Assembly (NCBI RefSeq): GCF_000721495.1
Contig: NZ_JOHY01000111.1
Location: 1 to 7,414, forward strand
Direction: 5' to 3'
Source of the DNA: Streptomyces sp. NRRL F-5123
GTDB lineage: Bacteria; Actinomycetota; Actinomycetes; Streptomycetales; Streptomycetaceae
DNA: 7,414 nt
The position numbers and the translations under genes are program-made. This document shows, in pieces, positions 1-7,414 of the stretch (the first letter of the stretch is position 1; each line of letters opens with the position of its first letter). The notes under the pieces are model-generated. The model was not told the origin of the DNA, did not search any database, and saw nothing but the letters and a program-made list of their open reading frames with translations.

Positions 1-308
1 GCAGCCGCAACCTCCCCCACCGAATGCCCCATCACAAAATCCGGCCGCAGACCCCACGACTCCACCAACCGGAAAAGCGCCACCTCGAAAGCGAACAGCC
101 CCACCTGTGCGTGGGCCGTCCGGTGGATCGGGGCGTCGGGACCGGCCGCCGGGTCGGCGAACACCACGTCGTGCAGCGGACGGTCGGTCCGCGGGTCGAT
201 CTCCGCCGCGACGGCGTCGAAGGCCGAGGCGAACACCGGGTGGGCGGCGTACAGTTCGCGGCCCATGCCCGGGTGCTGGCTGCCCTGGCCGGTGAAGAGG
301 AACGCGGT
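1..308 (-). other. Acyltransferase domain, malonyl-CoA type (partial)
   Basis: This is the N-terminal third of an AT. It starts at [15 protein letters not shown] (584-598) and is cut by the window edge just after GHSVGE (nucleophile Ser678, codon 21-23). TAHAQ (646-650) and Val after the active Ser are malonyl-CoA signatures, contrasting with the RVDVVQ/GHSQGE of the other AT in this window. The third diagnostic motif (HAFH or YASH) is outside the window, so specificity is likely but not fully settled. Codons in the last 36 visible residues differ in style from the rest of the gene. Confidence 0.88.
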
Positions 309-2054
309 CCGGCCGCCGGGTGCCGCGCCACCCGTGCTCACGCCGGGTGCCTCGCGGCCCTCGGCCAGTGCCCGCAGGCCTTCGACGAGGCCGGCGCGGT
401 CCGTGCCGGTGAGGGCGGCGCGGTGGTCCAGCGGGGTACGGGTCGTGGCGAGCGAGAACCCGATGTCGGCGCCGGTCAGTTCCGGGTGCGCGGTCACGTG
501 CGCGAGCAGCCGCCGTGCCTGCTCCCCCAGGGCGTCGCCGCCGGCCGCCGAGAGCACCCACGGCGGCAGCACGCCCCGGGGGGAGGCGGTGGCGCTGCCC
601 GGCCAGGTTCCGCCCTCGGAGGCGGTGGGAGCGGCGGTGTCCTCGTCGGCGTTCTCCTGCGGCTCCGCGGGGGCCGCCTCCTCCAGGACGAGGTGGGCGT
701 TGGTGCCGCTGATGCCGAAGGAGGAGACGGCCGCACGCCGCGGGTGGCCGTTGCGGGGCCACGGGGTGTTGCCGGTGAGGAGGGTGACGGCGCCGGACGT
801 CCAGTCGACGTGGGGGGTCGGCTCGTCGGCGTGCAGGGTACGGGGCAGCTCGCCGTGGGCCATGGCCTGGACCATCTTGATGATGCCCGCGACACCGGCC
901 GCCGCCTGGGTGTGGCCGATGTTGGACTTCACCGAGCCCAGGCGCAGGGGCCGGTCCGCGGGCCGGTTGCGGCCGTAGGTGGCCTGGAGGGCCTGCGCCT
1001 CGATGGGGTCGCCCAGCGCCGTGCCCGTACCGTGCGCCTCCACCGCGTCAACCTGGTCGGGCGTCAGCCCGGCCTCGGCCAGCGCCTGCCGGATCACGCG
1101 CTCCTGGGACGGTCCGTTGGGGGCGGTCAGGCCGTTCGAGGCGCCGTCCTGGTTGATCGCGCTGCCGCGGATCACCGCGAGCACCTGGTGCCCGTTGCGT
1201 TCGGCGTCCGAGAGCCGTTCCAGCAGCACCAGGCCGCCGCCCTCGGCGAAGTTCGTGCCGTCCGCGGTCGCGGAGAAGGGCTTGCAGCGCCCGTCGGGCG
1301 CGAGCCCGCGCTGTCGGCTGAACTCCACGAACACGCCGGGGGTGGCGAGCACCGTCGCCCCGCCGGCCACCGCGAGCCCGCACTCGCGGGACCGCAGCGC
1401 GCGGCAGGCCAGGTGTATCGCGACGAGCGACGACGAGCACGCCGTGTCGACCGTCAGGGCCGGTCCCTCGAAGCCGAACGTGTACGCGACCCGCCCCGAC
1501 GCGACGCTCGGGGTCTTGCCGGTGAGCAGGTAGCCCTCGTGGCCGCCCGCCGCGTCGTGCAGCCGCGGCCCGTACTCGGCGGCGATCACCCCCGCGAACA
1601 CGCCGGTGTCGCTGCCGCGCAGGGCCGCCGCGGGCACCCGCGCCCGCTCCAGCAGCTCCCACGTGAGTTCCAGCAGCAGCCGGTGCTGCGGGTCTGCCGC
1701 CGCGGCCTCGCGCGGGTTGACGCCGAAGAAGCCGGCGTCGAAGCCCGCCGCGTCGTCGAGGAAGCCGCCGCACCGCACGTACGCCTTGCCGGAACGGTCC
1801 GGGTCGGGGTCGTAGAGCGCTTCGACGTCCCAGCCGCGGTCGGTGGGAAAGTCGCCGACCGCGTCGCCGCCCCGCTCGACCAGGTCCCACAGGTCGTCGG
1901 GCGAGTTGACGCCGCCGGGGTAGCGGCAGGCCATCGCGACGACGGCGATCGGCTCGCGCTCCCTGGCCTCCACCGCACGCAGCCGCTCCCGGGTCTGGTG
2001 CAGATCACCGGTGACCCGCCTGAGGTAGTCCCGGAGTTTGTCCTCGTTCGCCAT
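1..2054 (-). CDS. Modular type I polyketide synthase, N-terminal docking-KS-AT segment (3' end outside window)
   Basis: This is the start of the next assembly-line protein. It should accept the chain from the upstream PKS and condense it with a new extender unit. The 684 visible residues comprise an N-terminal docking helix (1-33), a complete KS (34-459), a KS-AT linker (460-582) and the first third of an AT (from 583). KS catalytic residues are Cys206 in DTACSSS, His341 in HGTGT and His381 in KSNIGH. AT motifs TGQGSQ (588-593), TAHAQ (646-650) and GHSVGE (676-681, Ser678) point to malonyl-CoA. The ATG at 2054 is chosen because [11 protein letters not shown] is the usual opening of actinomycete PKS docking domains and a GAGG ribosome site precedes it. 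I read all 684 codons: there is no stop and no TTA leucine codon, so this part shows no bldA-type control. Codon use changes near base 110. Reductive domains and ACP lie beyond base 1, so the oxidation state this module leaves is unknown. Confidence 0.97.
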   Translation of the reverse strand, partial: MANEDKLRDYLRRVTGDLHQTRERLRAVEAREREPIAVVAMACRYPGGVNSPDDLWDLVERGGDAVGDFPTDRGWDVEALYDPDPDRSGKAYVRCGGFLDDAAGFDAGFFGVNPREAAAADPQHRLLLELTWELLERARVPAAALRGSDTGVFAGVIAAEYGPRLHDAAGGHEGYLLTGKTPSVASGRVAYTFGFEGPALTVDTACSSSLVAIHLACRALRSRECGLAVAGGATVLATPGVFVEFSRQRGLAPDGRCKPFSATADGTNFAEGGGLVLLERLSDAERNGHQVLAVIRGSAINQDGASNGLTAPNGPSQERVIRQALAEAGLTPDQVDAVEAHGTGTALGDPIEAQALQATYGRNRPADRPLRLGSVKSNIGHTQAAAGVAGIIKMVQAMAHGELPRTLHADEPTPHVDWTSGAVTLLTGNTPWPRNGHPRRAAVSSFGISGTNAHLVLEEAAPAEPQENADEDTAAPTASEGGTWPGSATASPRGVLPPWVLSAAGGDALGEQARRLLAHVTAHPELTGADIGFSLATTRTPLDHRAALTGTDRAGLVEGLRALAEGREAPGVSTGGAAPGGRTAFLFTGQGSQHPGMGRELYAAHPVFASAFDAVAAEIDPRTDRPLHDVVFADPAAGPDAPIHRTAHAQVGLFAFEVALFRLVESWGLRPDFVMGHSVGEVAA
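678..1955 (-). other. Ketosynthase domain, complete and apparently active
   Basis: The KS takes the chain from the upstream ACP and condenses it with the new extender. About 426 residues run from [15 protein letters not shown] to [16 protein letters not shown]. The nucleophile is Cys206 in VDTACSSSL (codon 1437-1439). His341 in EAHGTGT and His381 in [12 protein letters not shown] complete the triad. A Cys rather than Gln or Ser at the active site rules out a KSQ-type loading domain; this is an extension [17 protein letters not shown] (307-321) is intact. The 3' end is nearly identical to the KS tail of the upstream gene. Confidence 0.96.
685..873. repeat. Direct repeat copy A (KS 3' end of downstream gene)
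   Basis: This segment aligns without gaps to 7226-7414 at a constant offset of 6541 bases. By hand alignment there are 23 mismatches in 189 positions, about 88 percent identity. The first 53 bases (685-737) are identical to 7226-7278 and encode the conserved [16 protein letters not shown] end of the KS. It is a coding repeat from paralogous PKS modules, not a mobile element. Confidence 0.9.
1956..2054 (-). other. N-terminal docking domain (coiled coil)
   Basis: The first 33 residues begin [18 protein letters not shown] and continue as a charged amphipathic helix ending RAVEARERE. This is the characteristic parallel coiled coil of actinomycete class 1a N-terminal docking domains. It leads directly into [15 protein letters not shown], the normal KS start. 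Together with the docking tail encoded just upstream, it supports direct chain transfer between the two proteins. Confidence 0.93.
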
Positions 2055-2062
2055 TGCGGGCG

Positions 2063-2067
2063 CCCTC
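2063..2067 (-). promoter_or_regulatory. Ribosome binding site of the downstream PKS gene
   Basis: On the coding strand the junction reads TGA, then GAGGG, then eight bases, then ATG. GAGG complements the 3' end of 16S rRNA at a normal distance and fixes the start at 2054. The gap between genes is only 13 bases, so the ribosome finishing the upstream PKS could re-initiate here. The gap also holds the 8-base palindrome GGGCGCCC (2058-2065), which overlaps the site; it has no loop and is too short to call a terminator. There is no room for a promoter in the gap itself. Confidence 0.75.
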
Positions 2068-5000
2068 TCAGAGCTCGTTGTCGATGAAGTCGAAGATCTC
2101 CTCGTCCGTCGCCGAGGCCAGGGCGCCGACGACGGACGGCGAGGAGTCGTCCGCAGTGCTCCGCAGCTCGCGGATCAGGTGCAGGAATGCCTCCACCCGG
2201 GCTTCCACGCGTTCGAAGTGGCCGTTGACCGGCGGGGACTGGCGCAGGGCCGCCTCCAGCCGGTCCAGCTCGTCCAGCGCCGACAGTGCGGGGAAGTCCC
2301 CGTCGCCGCCGTCGGCGTCGTCGCCGCCGAGCTGGGCGTGCAGGTACGCCGCCACACGCTCCGGGGTGGGATGGTCGAAGGCCAGCGTGGCCGGCAGCCG
2401 CAGGCCCGTCGCGCCGTTCAGCCGGTTGCGCAGCTCGACGGAGGTCAGCGAGTCGAAGCCCAGTTCCTTGAACGCGCCGTCGGGCCGTACGTCGTGCGGC
2501 GCGGAGTGCCCGAGCACCATCGCCACCTGCGCGCGCACCAGCTCCACGAGCAGCTCCGTCCGGCCGCCCGCGGGCGCCTGCGCGAGCCGTTCCCGCCACG
2601 ACCCGGCCTGGTCCCCGGCCGCGCCGGAGGTGCCGTCCGGGTGCGGCGCCCGCGCGAGGTCGAGCAGCACCGCAGGCACCGGGGAGTGGGCTGCCGCGGC
2701 CCGCAGCGCGCCGGTGTCCAGCCGGGTGGCCAGCACCAGCGGGCGGGAGGCGTCCAGCGCCGAGTCGAACAGCGCCACGCCCTCCTCGGCGGACAGCGGG
2801 CTGAGGCCCGAGCGTTCCATACGGGCCAGGTCGGCGCCGTCCAGGTGCCCGGTCATCGCACTCTGCTCGGCCCACAGGCCCCACGCGACCGATGTCGCCG
2901 GGAGCCCCAGCGCGCGCCGGTGCTGCGCCAGCGCGTCCAGGAACGCGTTGGCCGCCGCGTAGTTGGCCTGGCCGGGGGTGCCCAGCGTGCCCGTCACGGA
3001 CGAGAACACCACGAAGGCGGACAGGTCCAGATCCGCGGTCAGCTCGTGGAGGTTCCATGCCGCGTCGACCTTCGGGCGCAGCACGGCCGCGAAGCGGTCC
3101 GGCGTCAGGTCGGCGAGCAGGCCGTCGTCGATGACGCCCGCCGCGTGCACGACCGCCGTCAGCGGATGCCCGGCGGGCACCGCCGCCAGCGTCGCGGCGA
3201 GCGCGTCGCGGTCGGCCGCGTCGCACGCGGCCACGTCCACCCGGGCGCCCAGCTCGGCGAACTCCGCGACGAGTTCGGCGATCCCCTCGGTCGCGGCGCC
3301 GCGCCGGCTCAGGAGCAGCAGCCGCCGCGCCCCGTGCTCGGTGACCAGCCTGCGGGCGACGTGCCGCCCGATCATGCCGGTGCCGCCGGTGATCAGCACG
3401 GTGCCCCCGGGGTCGATCCCGCGCGGCACGGTCAGGACGATCTTGCCGGTGTGCCGGGCCTGGCTCAGGAAGCGGAAGGCCTCGGGCGCGCGCCGCAGAT
3501 CCCACGCCGTGACCGGCAGCGGGGCCAGCTCGCCCCGCTCGAACATCGGCATCAGCTCGCCGAACATGCCCCGTACGTGGTCGGGTCCGCGGTCGGTGAC
3601 GTCGTAGGCCCGGTACAGCACGTCGGGCCGGATCGCGGCGACCGCGTCCGTGTCGCGGATGTCGGTCTTGCCCATCTCCAGGAACCGCCCGCCGTCGGCC
3701 AGCAGCCGCAGCGAGGCGTCCACGTACTCCCCGGCGAGCGAGTTGAGCACGACGTCGACGCCGCGCCCGCCGGTGGCCGCGCGGAAGGACTCCTCGAAGC
3801 CCAGATCGCGCGAGGACGCGATGTGCGCGTCGTCGAGACCGAGGCCGCGCAGCACGTCCCACTTGCCGGGGCTCGCCGTCCCGAAGACCGTCACGCCCCA
3901 TTCCCGGGCCAGTTGCAGGGTCGCCATGCCGACACCGCCCGTCGCCGCGTGGAGCAGCAGCGACTCCCCCGCGCGCACCCCGGCGATCTCCGCCAGGCCG
4001 TAGTAGGCGGTGAGGAACACCACCGGGATCGTCGCGGCCTGCGCGAAGGTCACGCCGTCCGGGACGCGCGCGACCATCCGGTGGTCGGCCACCGCGAGCG
4101 GTCCCGCACCGGTGGACATCAGCCCCGCCACGCGGTCGCCGACGCCGATCCCGGTGACGCCGGGTCCGGTCTCGACGACGACGCCCGCGGCCTCGCCCGC
4201 GGGCGGGCGCGTGTCGCCGCGCACCATGCCGAGCGCGAGGACGACCTCGCGGAAGTTCAGGCCCGCCGCCCGCACCGCGACCCTGACCTGGCCCTCCCGC
4301 AGCGGCTCCCCGGCCGGGCCCGCGGCGAGCGCCAGCCCGTCGGAGGAGCCCTGGCCGGTGTAGACGAGCTGCCAGTGCGCCGAGTCCTCGGGCGGCGCGA
4401 GCGCGTCGCCCGGTTCGATCGCGGCCAGCCGCGGGGCGTACACGGCGCCGTCGCGCAGGGCCGCCTGGGGCTCGCCGGCCCCCGCGACCCGGGCGAGCGC
4501 CGCCACGGACGCGGCACGCGCGTCGATGTCCAGCAGGCCGAACCGGCCCGGGTGCTCGGACTGCGCGGTGCGCACCAGGCCCCACACCGCCGCGCCCGGC
4601 AGGTCGGTGACGGCCTCGCCCGCGTGGGTCGCGACCGCGCCGCGGGTGACGAACACCAGCCGCCCCGGGGTCTCCCCGGCGGCGAAGGAGGTGATCAGGC
4701 CGAAGGCCCACGCCACCGCGGCGTGCGTCGCGGCGGGCACCGCGCCGGCGCCGGGCACGCACTCCACCAGCAGCGTGGCCGCCCCGCCGGCCCGCGCCGC
4801 GGCCAGGTCGGCGTAGCGCTCGGACGGCCCCTCCGCGGCCAGTTGCCACGGGTCGTCGCCGAGCACCGCCACCGCCGCGTCCTTGGGCTCCGCGTCGCCG
4901 TCCGCGGCGACCGGCCGCCAGTCGAGCCCGAGCAGCGGCGCGGGGCGGGCCGCCCGCAGCGCCGCCAGCTGCCCGGCGTCCATCGCCCGCACCGTCAGCG

Positions 5001-7414
5001 CGGCCACCTCGGCGACGGGCGCGCCGGCCAGGTCGGTGACGAGCAGCGCCACCGTGTCCTCGCCGGTCGGCGTGGCGCGCACCCGGATCTCCGCGGCCCC
5101 CGGCGCGAACAGCCGCACCCCGCTCCACGAGAACGGCACGAGCACCGCGCCCTGCGCGGGCGGCAGCGCTGCGGCAGCGGCGTGCAGGGCGGCGTCGAGC
5201 AGCGCGGGGTGCAGCTCGAAGGCGCCGGCACCGGGCTGCTGCTCCTCCGCGAGCCGCGCCTCGGCGACGACCTCCGGGCCGTCCCGCCACACCTTCCGCA
5301 GGCAGCGGAAGGCGGGCCCGTAGTCGTAGCCGCGCCCGGCCAGCGACGTGTACAGCTCCGGCACGTCCACCGCGGCGGCCCCGGCCGGCGGCAGGGCCAG
5401 CGGCGCCGGTCCCGGGTCCGCGCCCCGGGGGGCGAGCGTGCCGGTGGCGTGCCGGACCCACGCGGCGTCGTCGGGGCCGTCCTCGGCCCGCGAGTACACG
5501 TTCACCGTGCGGTGCCCCGCGGCGTCCGCGGGGCCGACCACGACCTGGCAGTGCACGGCTCCGTCGTCGGGCAACGGCAGCGGTGCCTCCAGCACGAGTT
5601 CCTCGACGGTGAGCGACCCGTACCGGCGGCCCGCGTGCAGCGCGAGGTCGACCAGCGCTGCGCCCGGCAGCAGGACGCCGCCCAGGAGCGCGTGGTCCGC
5701 GAGCCAGGGCTGGGTGCGCGTGGCGAGGCGGCCGGAGAGCACGGTCGTGTCCGCGTCCGCGAGCTCAACCGCCGCGCCCAGCAGCGGATGCGGCACGGAC
5801 GCCAGCCCGGCCTCCTCCAGGCCCGCCCCGGCCGCGGGTGCCTCCAGCCAGTAGCGCCGCCGCTGGAACGGGTAGCCGGGCAGGTCGACCCGGCGCGGGG
5901 CGCGGGTGAGGTAGCCCGCGACGACGACCGGCCAGTCCACCGGCACACCCGCGACGTGGCCTTCGGCGAAGGAGGCGAGCACGCGCTCCCAGCCGCCCTC
6001 GTCGCGCCGCAGCGTGGAAAGGACCACGCCGTCGGCCCCGGCGTCGTCGAGCAGGTCCTGCATGCCGGCGGTCAGCACCGGGTGCGGGCTGCACTCGACG
6101 AAGACCCGGTGGCCGGAGTCGATCAGCGCGCGGACGGTGCCGGCGAACTCGACGGGCTGCCGCAGGTTGCGGAACCAGTAGCCCGCGTCGAGCTCCGCCG
6201 TGTCCAGCGCGGCGCCGGTGACGGTGGAGCGGAAGACGACGTCGGACGTGCGCGGCCTGATGCCCGCGAGCGCCTCCTCCAGCGGCCCGGCGACGGGGTC
6301 GACGTGCGCGCAGTGCGAGGCGTAGTCGACGGGGACGCTGCGCGCCCGCACGCCGTCCTCCTTGCACCGGGCGACCAGCTCGTGGATCGCGTCGGCGTCG
6401 CCCGAGACCACCGTGGACCTGGGCCCGTTGACCGCGGCGACGCTCAGCGCGTCACCCCACGGGGCCAGCAGTTCCCGGACCTCGGCCGCCGGCAGCGAGA
6501 CCGCGGCCATGCCGCCGCGGCCGGTCACGGATGTCAGCGCCTGGCTGCGCAGGGCCACCACACGCGCCGCGTCCTCCAGCGGAAGGGCGCCCGCGACGTA
6601 CGCCGCGGCGATCTCGCCCTGCGAGTGCCCGACCACCGCGTCGGGCAGCACTCCCGCCGCCCGCCACACGGCCGCCAGGGAGACCATCATCGCGAACAGC
6701 GCGGGCTGCACCACGTCGACCCGGTCCAGGGTGGGCGCGTCCGGAGCGCCGCGGACGACGTCGAGCAGCGACCAGTCCACGTACGGGGCCAGGGCCCGGT
6801 CGCACGCCGTCATCTCGCGCCGGAAGACCTCAGAGGTCTCCAACAGGCCCGCGGCCATGCCCTCCCACTGCGCGCCCTGCCCGGGGAACACGAAGACCGT
6901 CCTGCCGGGCGCGCCCGCGGGCGCGGCGCCCGCGCCCGTGACCAGGCCCGGCGCCTCGGCGCCGCGGGCGAGCGCGCCCAGCCCGCGCGCGAACCCTTCG
7001 CGGCCGGACGCGACCACGACGGCCCGGTGCTCGAAGAGGGCCTGGTCGGCGGCGAGCGAGAACGCCACGTCCACCGGGTGCTGCCCCGGCTGCTCCGCCA
7101 GTTCCGCGAGCTGCCCGGCCCGCGCGCGCAGCGCCTGCTCGTCCTTCGCGGAGACGACCCAGGGCACGGGGGCGGCCTCCGGGGGCTCCGGCTCGGCGAC
7201 GGGCTGCTCCGCCGGGGGTTCTTCGAGGACGAGGTGGGCGTTGGTGCCGCTGATGCCGAAGGAGGAGACGGCCGCACGGCGGGGCCGGCCGTTGCGCGGC
7301 CACGGCGTGTTCTCCGTGAGGAGGCTGACGGCGCCGGCGCTCCAGTCGACGTGCGGGCTCGGCTCGTCGACGTGCAGGGTGCGCGGCAGCTCGCCGTGCC
7401 TCATGGCCTCGACG
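2068..7414 (-). CDS. Modular type I polyketide synthase, C-terminal fully reducing module (5' end outside window)
   Basis: This cytosolic megasynthase segment elongates an ACP-bound polyketide by one unit and fully reduces the beta-carbon. About 1781 residues are visible. Numbering from the Met codon at 7402-7404, the order is: KS tail (1-62), AT (about 168-466), DH (539-808), KR structural half (821-996), ER (1011-1325), KR catalytic half (1333-1512), ACP (1617-1692) and C-terminal docking domain (1706-1778). The Met at 7404 is internal: the frame stays open upstream (Val-Glu-Ala), and the sequence there aligns with the inside of the KS in the neighbouring gene, so the true start and any earlier modules are outside. 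AT motifs predict methylmalonyl-CoA; DH, ER, KR and ACP motifs all look intact, so the expected product of the module is a saturated alpha-methyl-acyl chain. The gene ends in TGA, 13 bases before the next PKS gene. Family and domain order are certain; substrate is a motif-based inference; the compound is unknown. Confidence 0.97.
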   Translation of the reverse strand, partial: VEAMRHGELPRTLHVDEPSPHVDWSAGAVSLLTENTPWPRNGRPRRAAVSSFGISGTNAHLVLEEPPAEQPVAEPEPPEAAPVPWVVSAKDEQALRARAGQLAELAEQPGQHPVDVAFSLAADQALFEHRAVVVASGREGFARGLGALARGAEAPGLVTGAGAAPAGAPGRTVFVFPGQGAQWEGMAAGLLETSEVFRREMTACDRALAPYVDWSLLDVVRGAPDAPTLDRVDVVQPALFAMMVSLAAVWRAAGVLPDAVVGHSQGEIAAAYVAGALPLEDAARVVALRSQALTSVTGRGGMAAVSLPAAEVRELLAPWGDALSVAAVNGPRSTVVSGDADAIHELVARCKEDGVRARSVPVDYASHCAHVDPVAGPLEEALAGIRPRTSDVVFRSTVTGAALDTAELDAGYWFRNLRQPVEFAGTVRALIDSGHRVFVECSPHPVLTAGMQDLLDDAGADGVVLSTLRRDEGGWERVLASFAEGHVAGVPVDWPVVVAGYLTRAPRRVDLPGYPFQRRRYWLEAPAAGAGLEEAGLASVPHPLLGAAVELADADTTVLSGRLATRTQPWLADHALLGGVLLPGAALVDLALHAGRRYGSLTVEELVLEAPLPLPDDGAVHCQVVVGPADAAGHRTVNVYSRAEDGPDDAAWVRHATGTLAPRGADPGPAPLALPPAGAAAVDVPELYTSLAGRGYDYGPAFRCLRKVWRDGPEVVAEARLAEEQQPGAGAFELHPALLDAALHAAAAALPPAQGAVLVPFSWSGVRLFAPGAAEIRVRATPTGEDTVALLVTDLAGAPVAEVAALTVRAMDAGQLAALRAARPAPLLGLDWRPVAADGDAEPKDAAVAVLGDDPWQLAAEGPSERYADLAAARAGGAATLLVECVPGAGAVPAATHAAVAWAFGLITSFAAGETPGRLVFVTRGAVATHAGEAVTDLPGAAVWGLVRTAQSEHPGRFGLLDIDARAASVAALARVAGAGEPQAALRDGAVYAPRLAAIEPGDALAPPEDSAHWQLVYTGQGSSDGLALAAGPAGEPLREGQVRVAVRAAGLNFREVVLALGMVRGDTRPPAGEAAGVVVETGPGVTGIGVGDRVAGLMSTGAGPLAVADHRMVARVPDGVTFAQAATIPVVFLTAYYGLAEIAGVRAGESLLLHAATGGVGMATLQLAREWGVTVFGTASPGKWDVLRGLGLDDAHIASSRDLGFEESFRAATGGRGVDVVLNSLAGEYVDASLRLLADGGRFLEMGKTDIRDTDAVAAIRPDVLYRAYDVTDRGPDHVRGMFGELMPMFERGELAPLPVTAWDLRRAPEAFRFLSQARHTGKIVLTVPRGIDPGGTVLITGGTGMIGRHVARRLVTEHGARRLLLLSRRGAATEGIAELVAEFAELGARVDVAACDAADRDALAATLAAVPAGHPLTAVVHAAGVIDDGLLADLTPDRFAAVLRPKVDAAWNLHELTADLDLSAFVVFSSVTGTLGTPGQANYAAANAFLDALAQHRRALGLPATSVAWGLWAEQSAMTGHLDGADLARMERSGLSPLSAEEGVALFDSALDASRPLVLATRLDTGALRAAAAHSPVPAVLLDLARAPHPDGTSGAAGDQAGSWRERLAQAPAGGRTELLVELVRAQVAMVLGHSAPHDVRPDGAFKELGFDSLTSVELRNRLNGATGLRLPATLAFDHPTPERVAAYLHAQLGGDDADGGDGDFPALSALDELDRLEAALRQSPPVNGHFERVEARVEAFLHLIRELRSTADDSSPSVVGALASATDEEIFDFIDNEL
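2071..2289 (-). other. C-terminal docking domain
   Basis: The last 73 residues follow the three-helix plan of class 1a PKS C-terminal docking domains. Two predicted amphipathic helices (about 1706-1721 and 1729-1748, including [12 protein letters not shown] and [17 protein letters not shown]) would form the dimerisation bundle. After a Ser/Asp-rich loop, the terminal helix [14 protein letters not shown] binds the N-terminal coiled coil of the next PKS. The acidic and hydrophobic pattern of that last helix is typical. It is the expected partner of the segment at 1956-2054. Confidence 0.9.
2329..2556 (-). other. Acyl carrier protein domain
   Basis: The ACP carries the growing chain on a 4'-phosphopantetheine arm. 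The attachment site is Ser1652 in [16 protein letters not shown] (codon 2449-2451), which matches the canonical LGFDSLxxVELRNRL. The fold continues to [19 protein letters not shown] (residues 1670-1688). A Gly/Asp-rich spacer (1693-1704) links it to the docking domain. There is one ACP only and no thioesterase, so the chain must be handed to another protein. Confidence 0.96.
2869..3408 (-). other. Ketoreductase catalytic subdomain, B-type
   Basis: The KR reduces the beta-keto group with [13 protein letters not shown] (1339-1346) is the cofactor-binding loop (usual form TGGTGxLG). Catalytic residues are Lys1445, the Ser in VFSSVTG (1466-1472), Tyr1482 in [10 protein letters not shown], and Asn1486. 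The diagnostic loop reads [10 protein letters not shown] (1421-1430), an IDD version of the LDD motif of B-type KRs. The position that holds Trp in A-type KRs is Leu1474. A B-type, D-configured hydroxyl is the usual substrate of PKS dehydratases, so this fits the adjacent active DH and ER. Confidence 0.92.
3430..4374 (-). other. Enoylreductase domain, apparently active
   Basis: The ER uses NADPH to reduce the enoyl-ACP to the saturated chain and sets the configuration of the alpha-methyl branch. It belongs to the MDR superfamily. Visible motifs are [13 protein letters not shown] (1048-1060), FLTAYYGL (1130-1137), the nucleotide-binding [11 protein letters not shown] (1152-1162, usual form HAAAGGVGMA), TASPGKWD with conserved Lys1181, and [11 protein letters not shown] (1241-1251). 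The usual GLNFRDV reads GLNFREV here, a conservative change. The residue after LGM is Val1061 where other ERs have Tyr, which bears on stereochemistry. The end is set at the conserved HTGKIVLT (1318-1325). Confidence 0.94.
4417..4944 (-). other. Ketoreductase structural subdomain (non-catalytic half)
   Basis: In modules containing an ER, the KR is split and its truncated Rossmann half precedes the ER. This stretch begins LLGLDWRPV (824-832), continues through [17 protein letters not shown] (residues 939-955) and ends near YAPRLAAI (989-996). Both segments are typical of the KR structural subdomain. It has no cofactor motif of its own and packs against the catalytic half at 2869-3408. Confidence 0.88.
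4981..5790 (-). other. Dehydratase domain, apparently active
   Basis: The DH removes water from the beta-hydroxyacyl-ACP to give an enoyl intermediate. It opens with HPLLG (539-543). The catalytic His571 sits in [10 protein letters not shown], a perfect HxxxGxxxxP motif. The catalytic Asp737 sits in [10 protein letters not shown], the DxxxH variant of the DxxxQ/H motif. GYDYGPAF (692-699) matches the conserved GYxYGPxF. All motifs needed for activity are present, so there is no sign of the decayed DH domains common in PKSs. Confidence 0.93.
6007..6903 (-). other. Acyltransferase domain, methylmalonyl-CoA type
   Basis: The AT loads the extender unit onto the ACP of its module. Visible motifs are [11 protein letters not shown] at the start (from about residue 170), RVDVVQ (228-233), GHSQGE with the nucleophile Ser261 (259-264), Arg286, and YASH with catalytic His364 (361-364). 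The combination of RVDVVQ, Gln after the active Ser, and YASH is the established signature of methylmalonyl-CoA-specific ATs, as opposed to GHS[V/I]GE and HAFH in malonyl ATs. The domain closes with [10 protein letters not shown] and is followed by the post-AT linker [13 protein letters not shown] (508-520), which is normal for this family. Specificity is inferred from motifs. Confidence 0.93.
7219..7414 (-). other. Ketosynthase C-terminal tail of the upstream gene (partial domain)
   Basis: These are the last 65 or so residues of a KS. The sequence runs from [14 protein letters not shown] through the conserved NTPWP and [16 protein letters not shown] motifs that close PKS ketosynthases. The catalytic Cys and the two His residues lie outside the window, so activity cannot be judged. 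The nucleotide sequence matches the equivalent part of the downstream KS (685-873) without any gap. A short Pro/Glu/Ala-rich linker of 18 residues follows, before PWVVSA. Confidence 0.95.
7226..7414. repeat. Direct repeat copy B (KS 3' end of upstream gene)
   Basis: This is the partner of 685-873. The match runs to the right edge of the window, so the true repeat probably continues into the rest of the KS outside. The perfect 53-base core is at 7226-7278. Similarity drops sharply on the linker side, below about 7226, where the two KS-AT linkers differ in length and sequence. Confidence 0.9.

Noticed and set aside
2058..2065. GGGCGCCC palindrome between the genes as a terminator or operator
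   Set aside because: It is only 8 bases with no loop and no flanking symmetry, in very GC-rich DNA where such palindromes are common by chance. Termination here would also separate two genes that appear to work together.
24..2087. Plus-strand open frame of 687 codons opposite the downstream PKS gene
   Set aside because: It lies antisense to a KS-AT gene with perfect catalytic motifs. The product is Arg/Gly/Val-rich with no recognisable domain. Long antisense frames are expected when codons nearly always end in G or C.
1586..5461. Minus-strand open frame of 1291 codons overlapping both PKS genes in another frame
   Set aside because: It crosses the junction between two well-supported genes, and its translation is low-complexity Arg/Ala/Gly without domains. 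It is a frame-shifted shadow of the high-GC coding sequence.
7402..7404. ATG at 7404 as a gene start
   Set aside because: The frame is open upstream, and the sequence aligns with the interior of a KS domain ([13 protein letters not shown] against [13 protein letters not shown]). The start lies outside the window.
1..7414. A previously undescribed system hidden in the window
   Set aside because: Every base except the 13-base gap is explained by two ordinary cis-AT modular PKS genes on one strand. I saw no inserted domain, recoding signal, CRISPR-like repeat, RNA gene or mobile element.

Overview
The window is a stretch of a modular type I polyketide synthase (PKS) cluster. Base composition is extremely GC-rich, codons end almost always in G or C, and intergenic space is minimal. 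The cis-acyltransferase architecture and class 1a-type docking segments match actinomycetes such as Streptomyces and relatives. The species and the final product cannot be read from this fragment.

Both genes lie on the minus strand, so the assembly line runs from high to low coordinates. The upstream gene (2068-7414, its 5' part outside the window) ends with a fully reducing module: the C-terminal tail of a ketosynthase (KS), then AT, DH, ER, KR, ACP and a C-terminal docking domain. Every catalytic motif I looked for in the visible domains is present. The AT carries methylmalonyl-CoA signatures (RVDVVQ, GHSQGE, YASH), so the module should add a propionate-type unit and reduce it to a saturated alpha-methyl segment.

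Thirteen bases after its stop codon the downstream gene starts (2054, running off the left edge at base 1). It opens with an N-terminal docking helix, followed by a complete KS with its Cys-His-His triad and the first third of an AT. That AT carries malonyl-type signatures (TAHAQ, GHSVGE), so the next extension is probably with an acetate unit. Its reductive domains and ACP lie outside the window.

The two genes are probably co-transcribed and translationally coupled. The docking tail of the first protein and the docking head of the second make them likely consecutive partners in chain transfer. There are no RNA genes, mobile elements, CRISPR arrays or gene-free stretches over 300 bases. I found no new type of system; it looks like a canonical PKS. 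The points worth a second look are an abrupt codon-usage shift within the malonyl AT (about 1-110), a 189-base direct repeat between the two KS 3' ends, the ER stereochemistry residue and an enlarged KS-AT linker.
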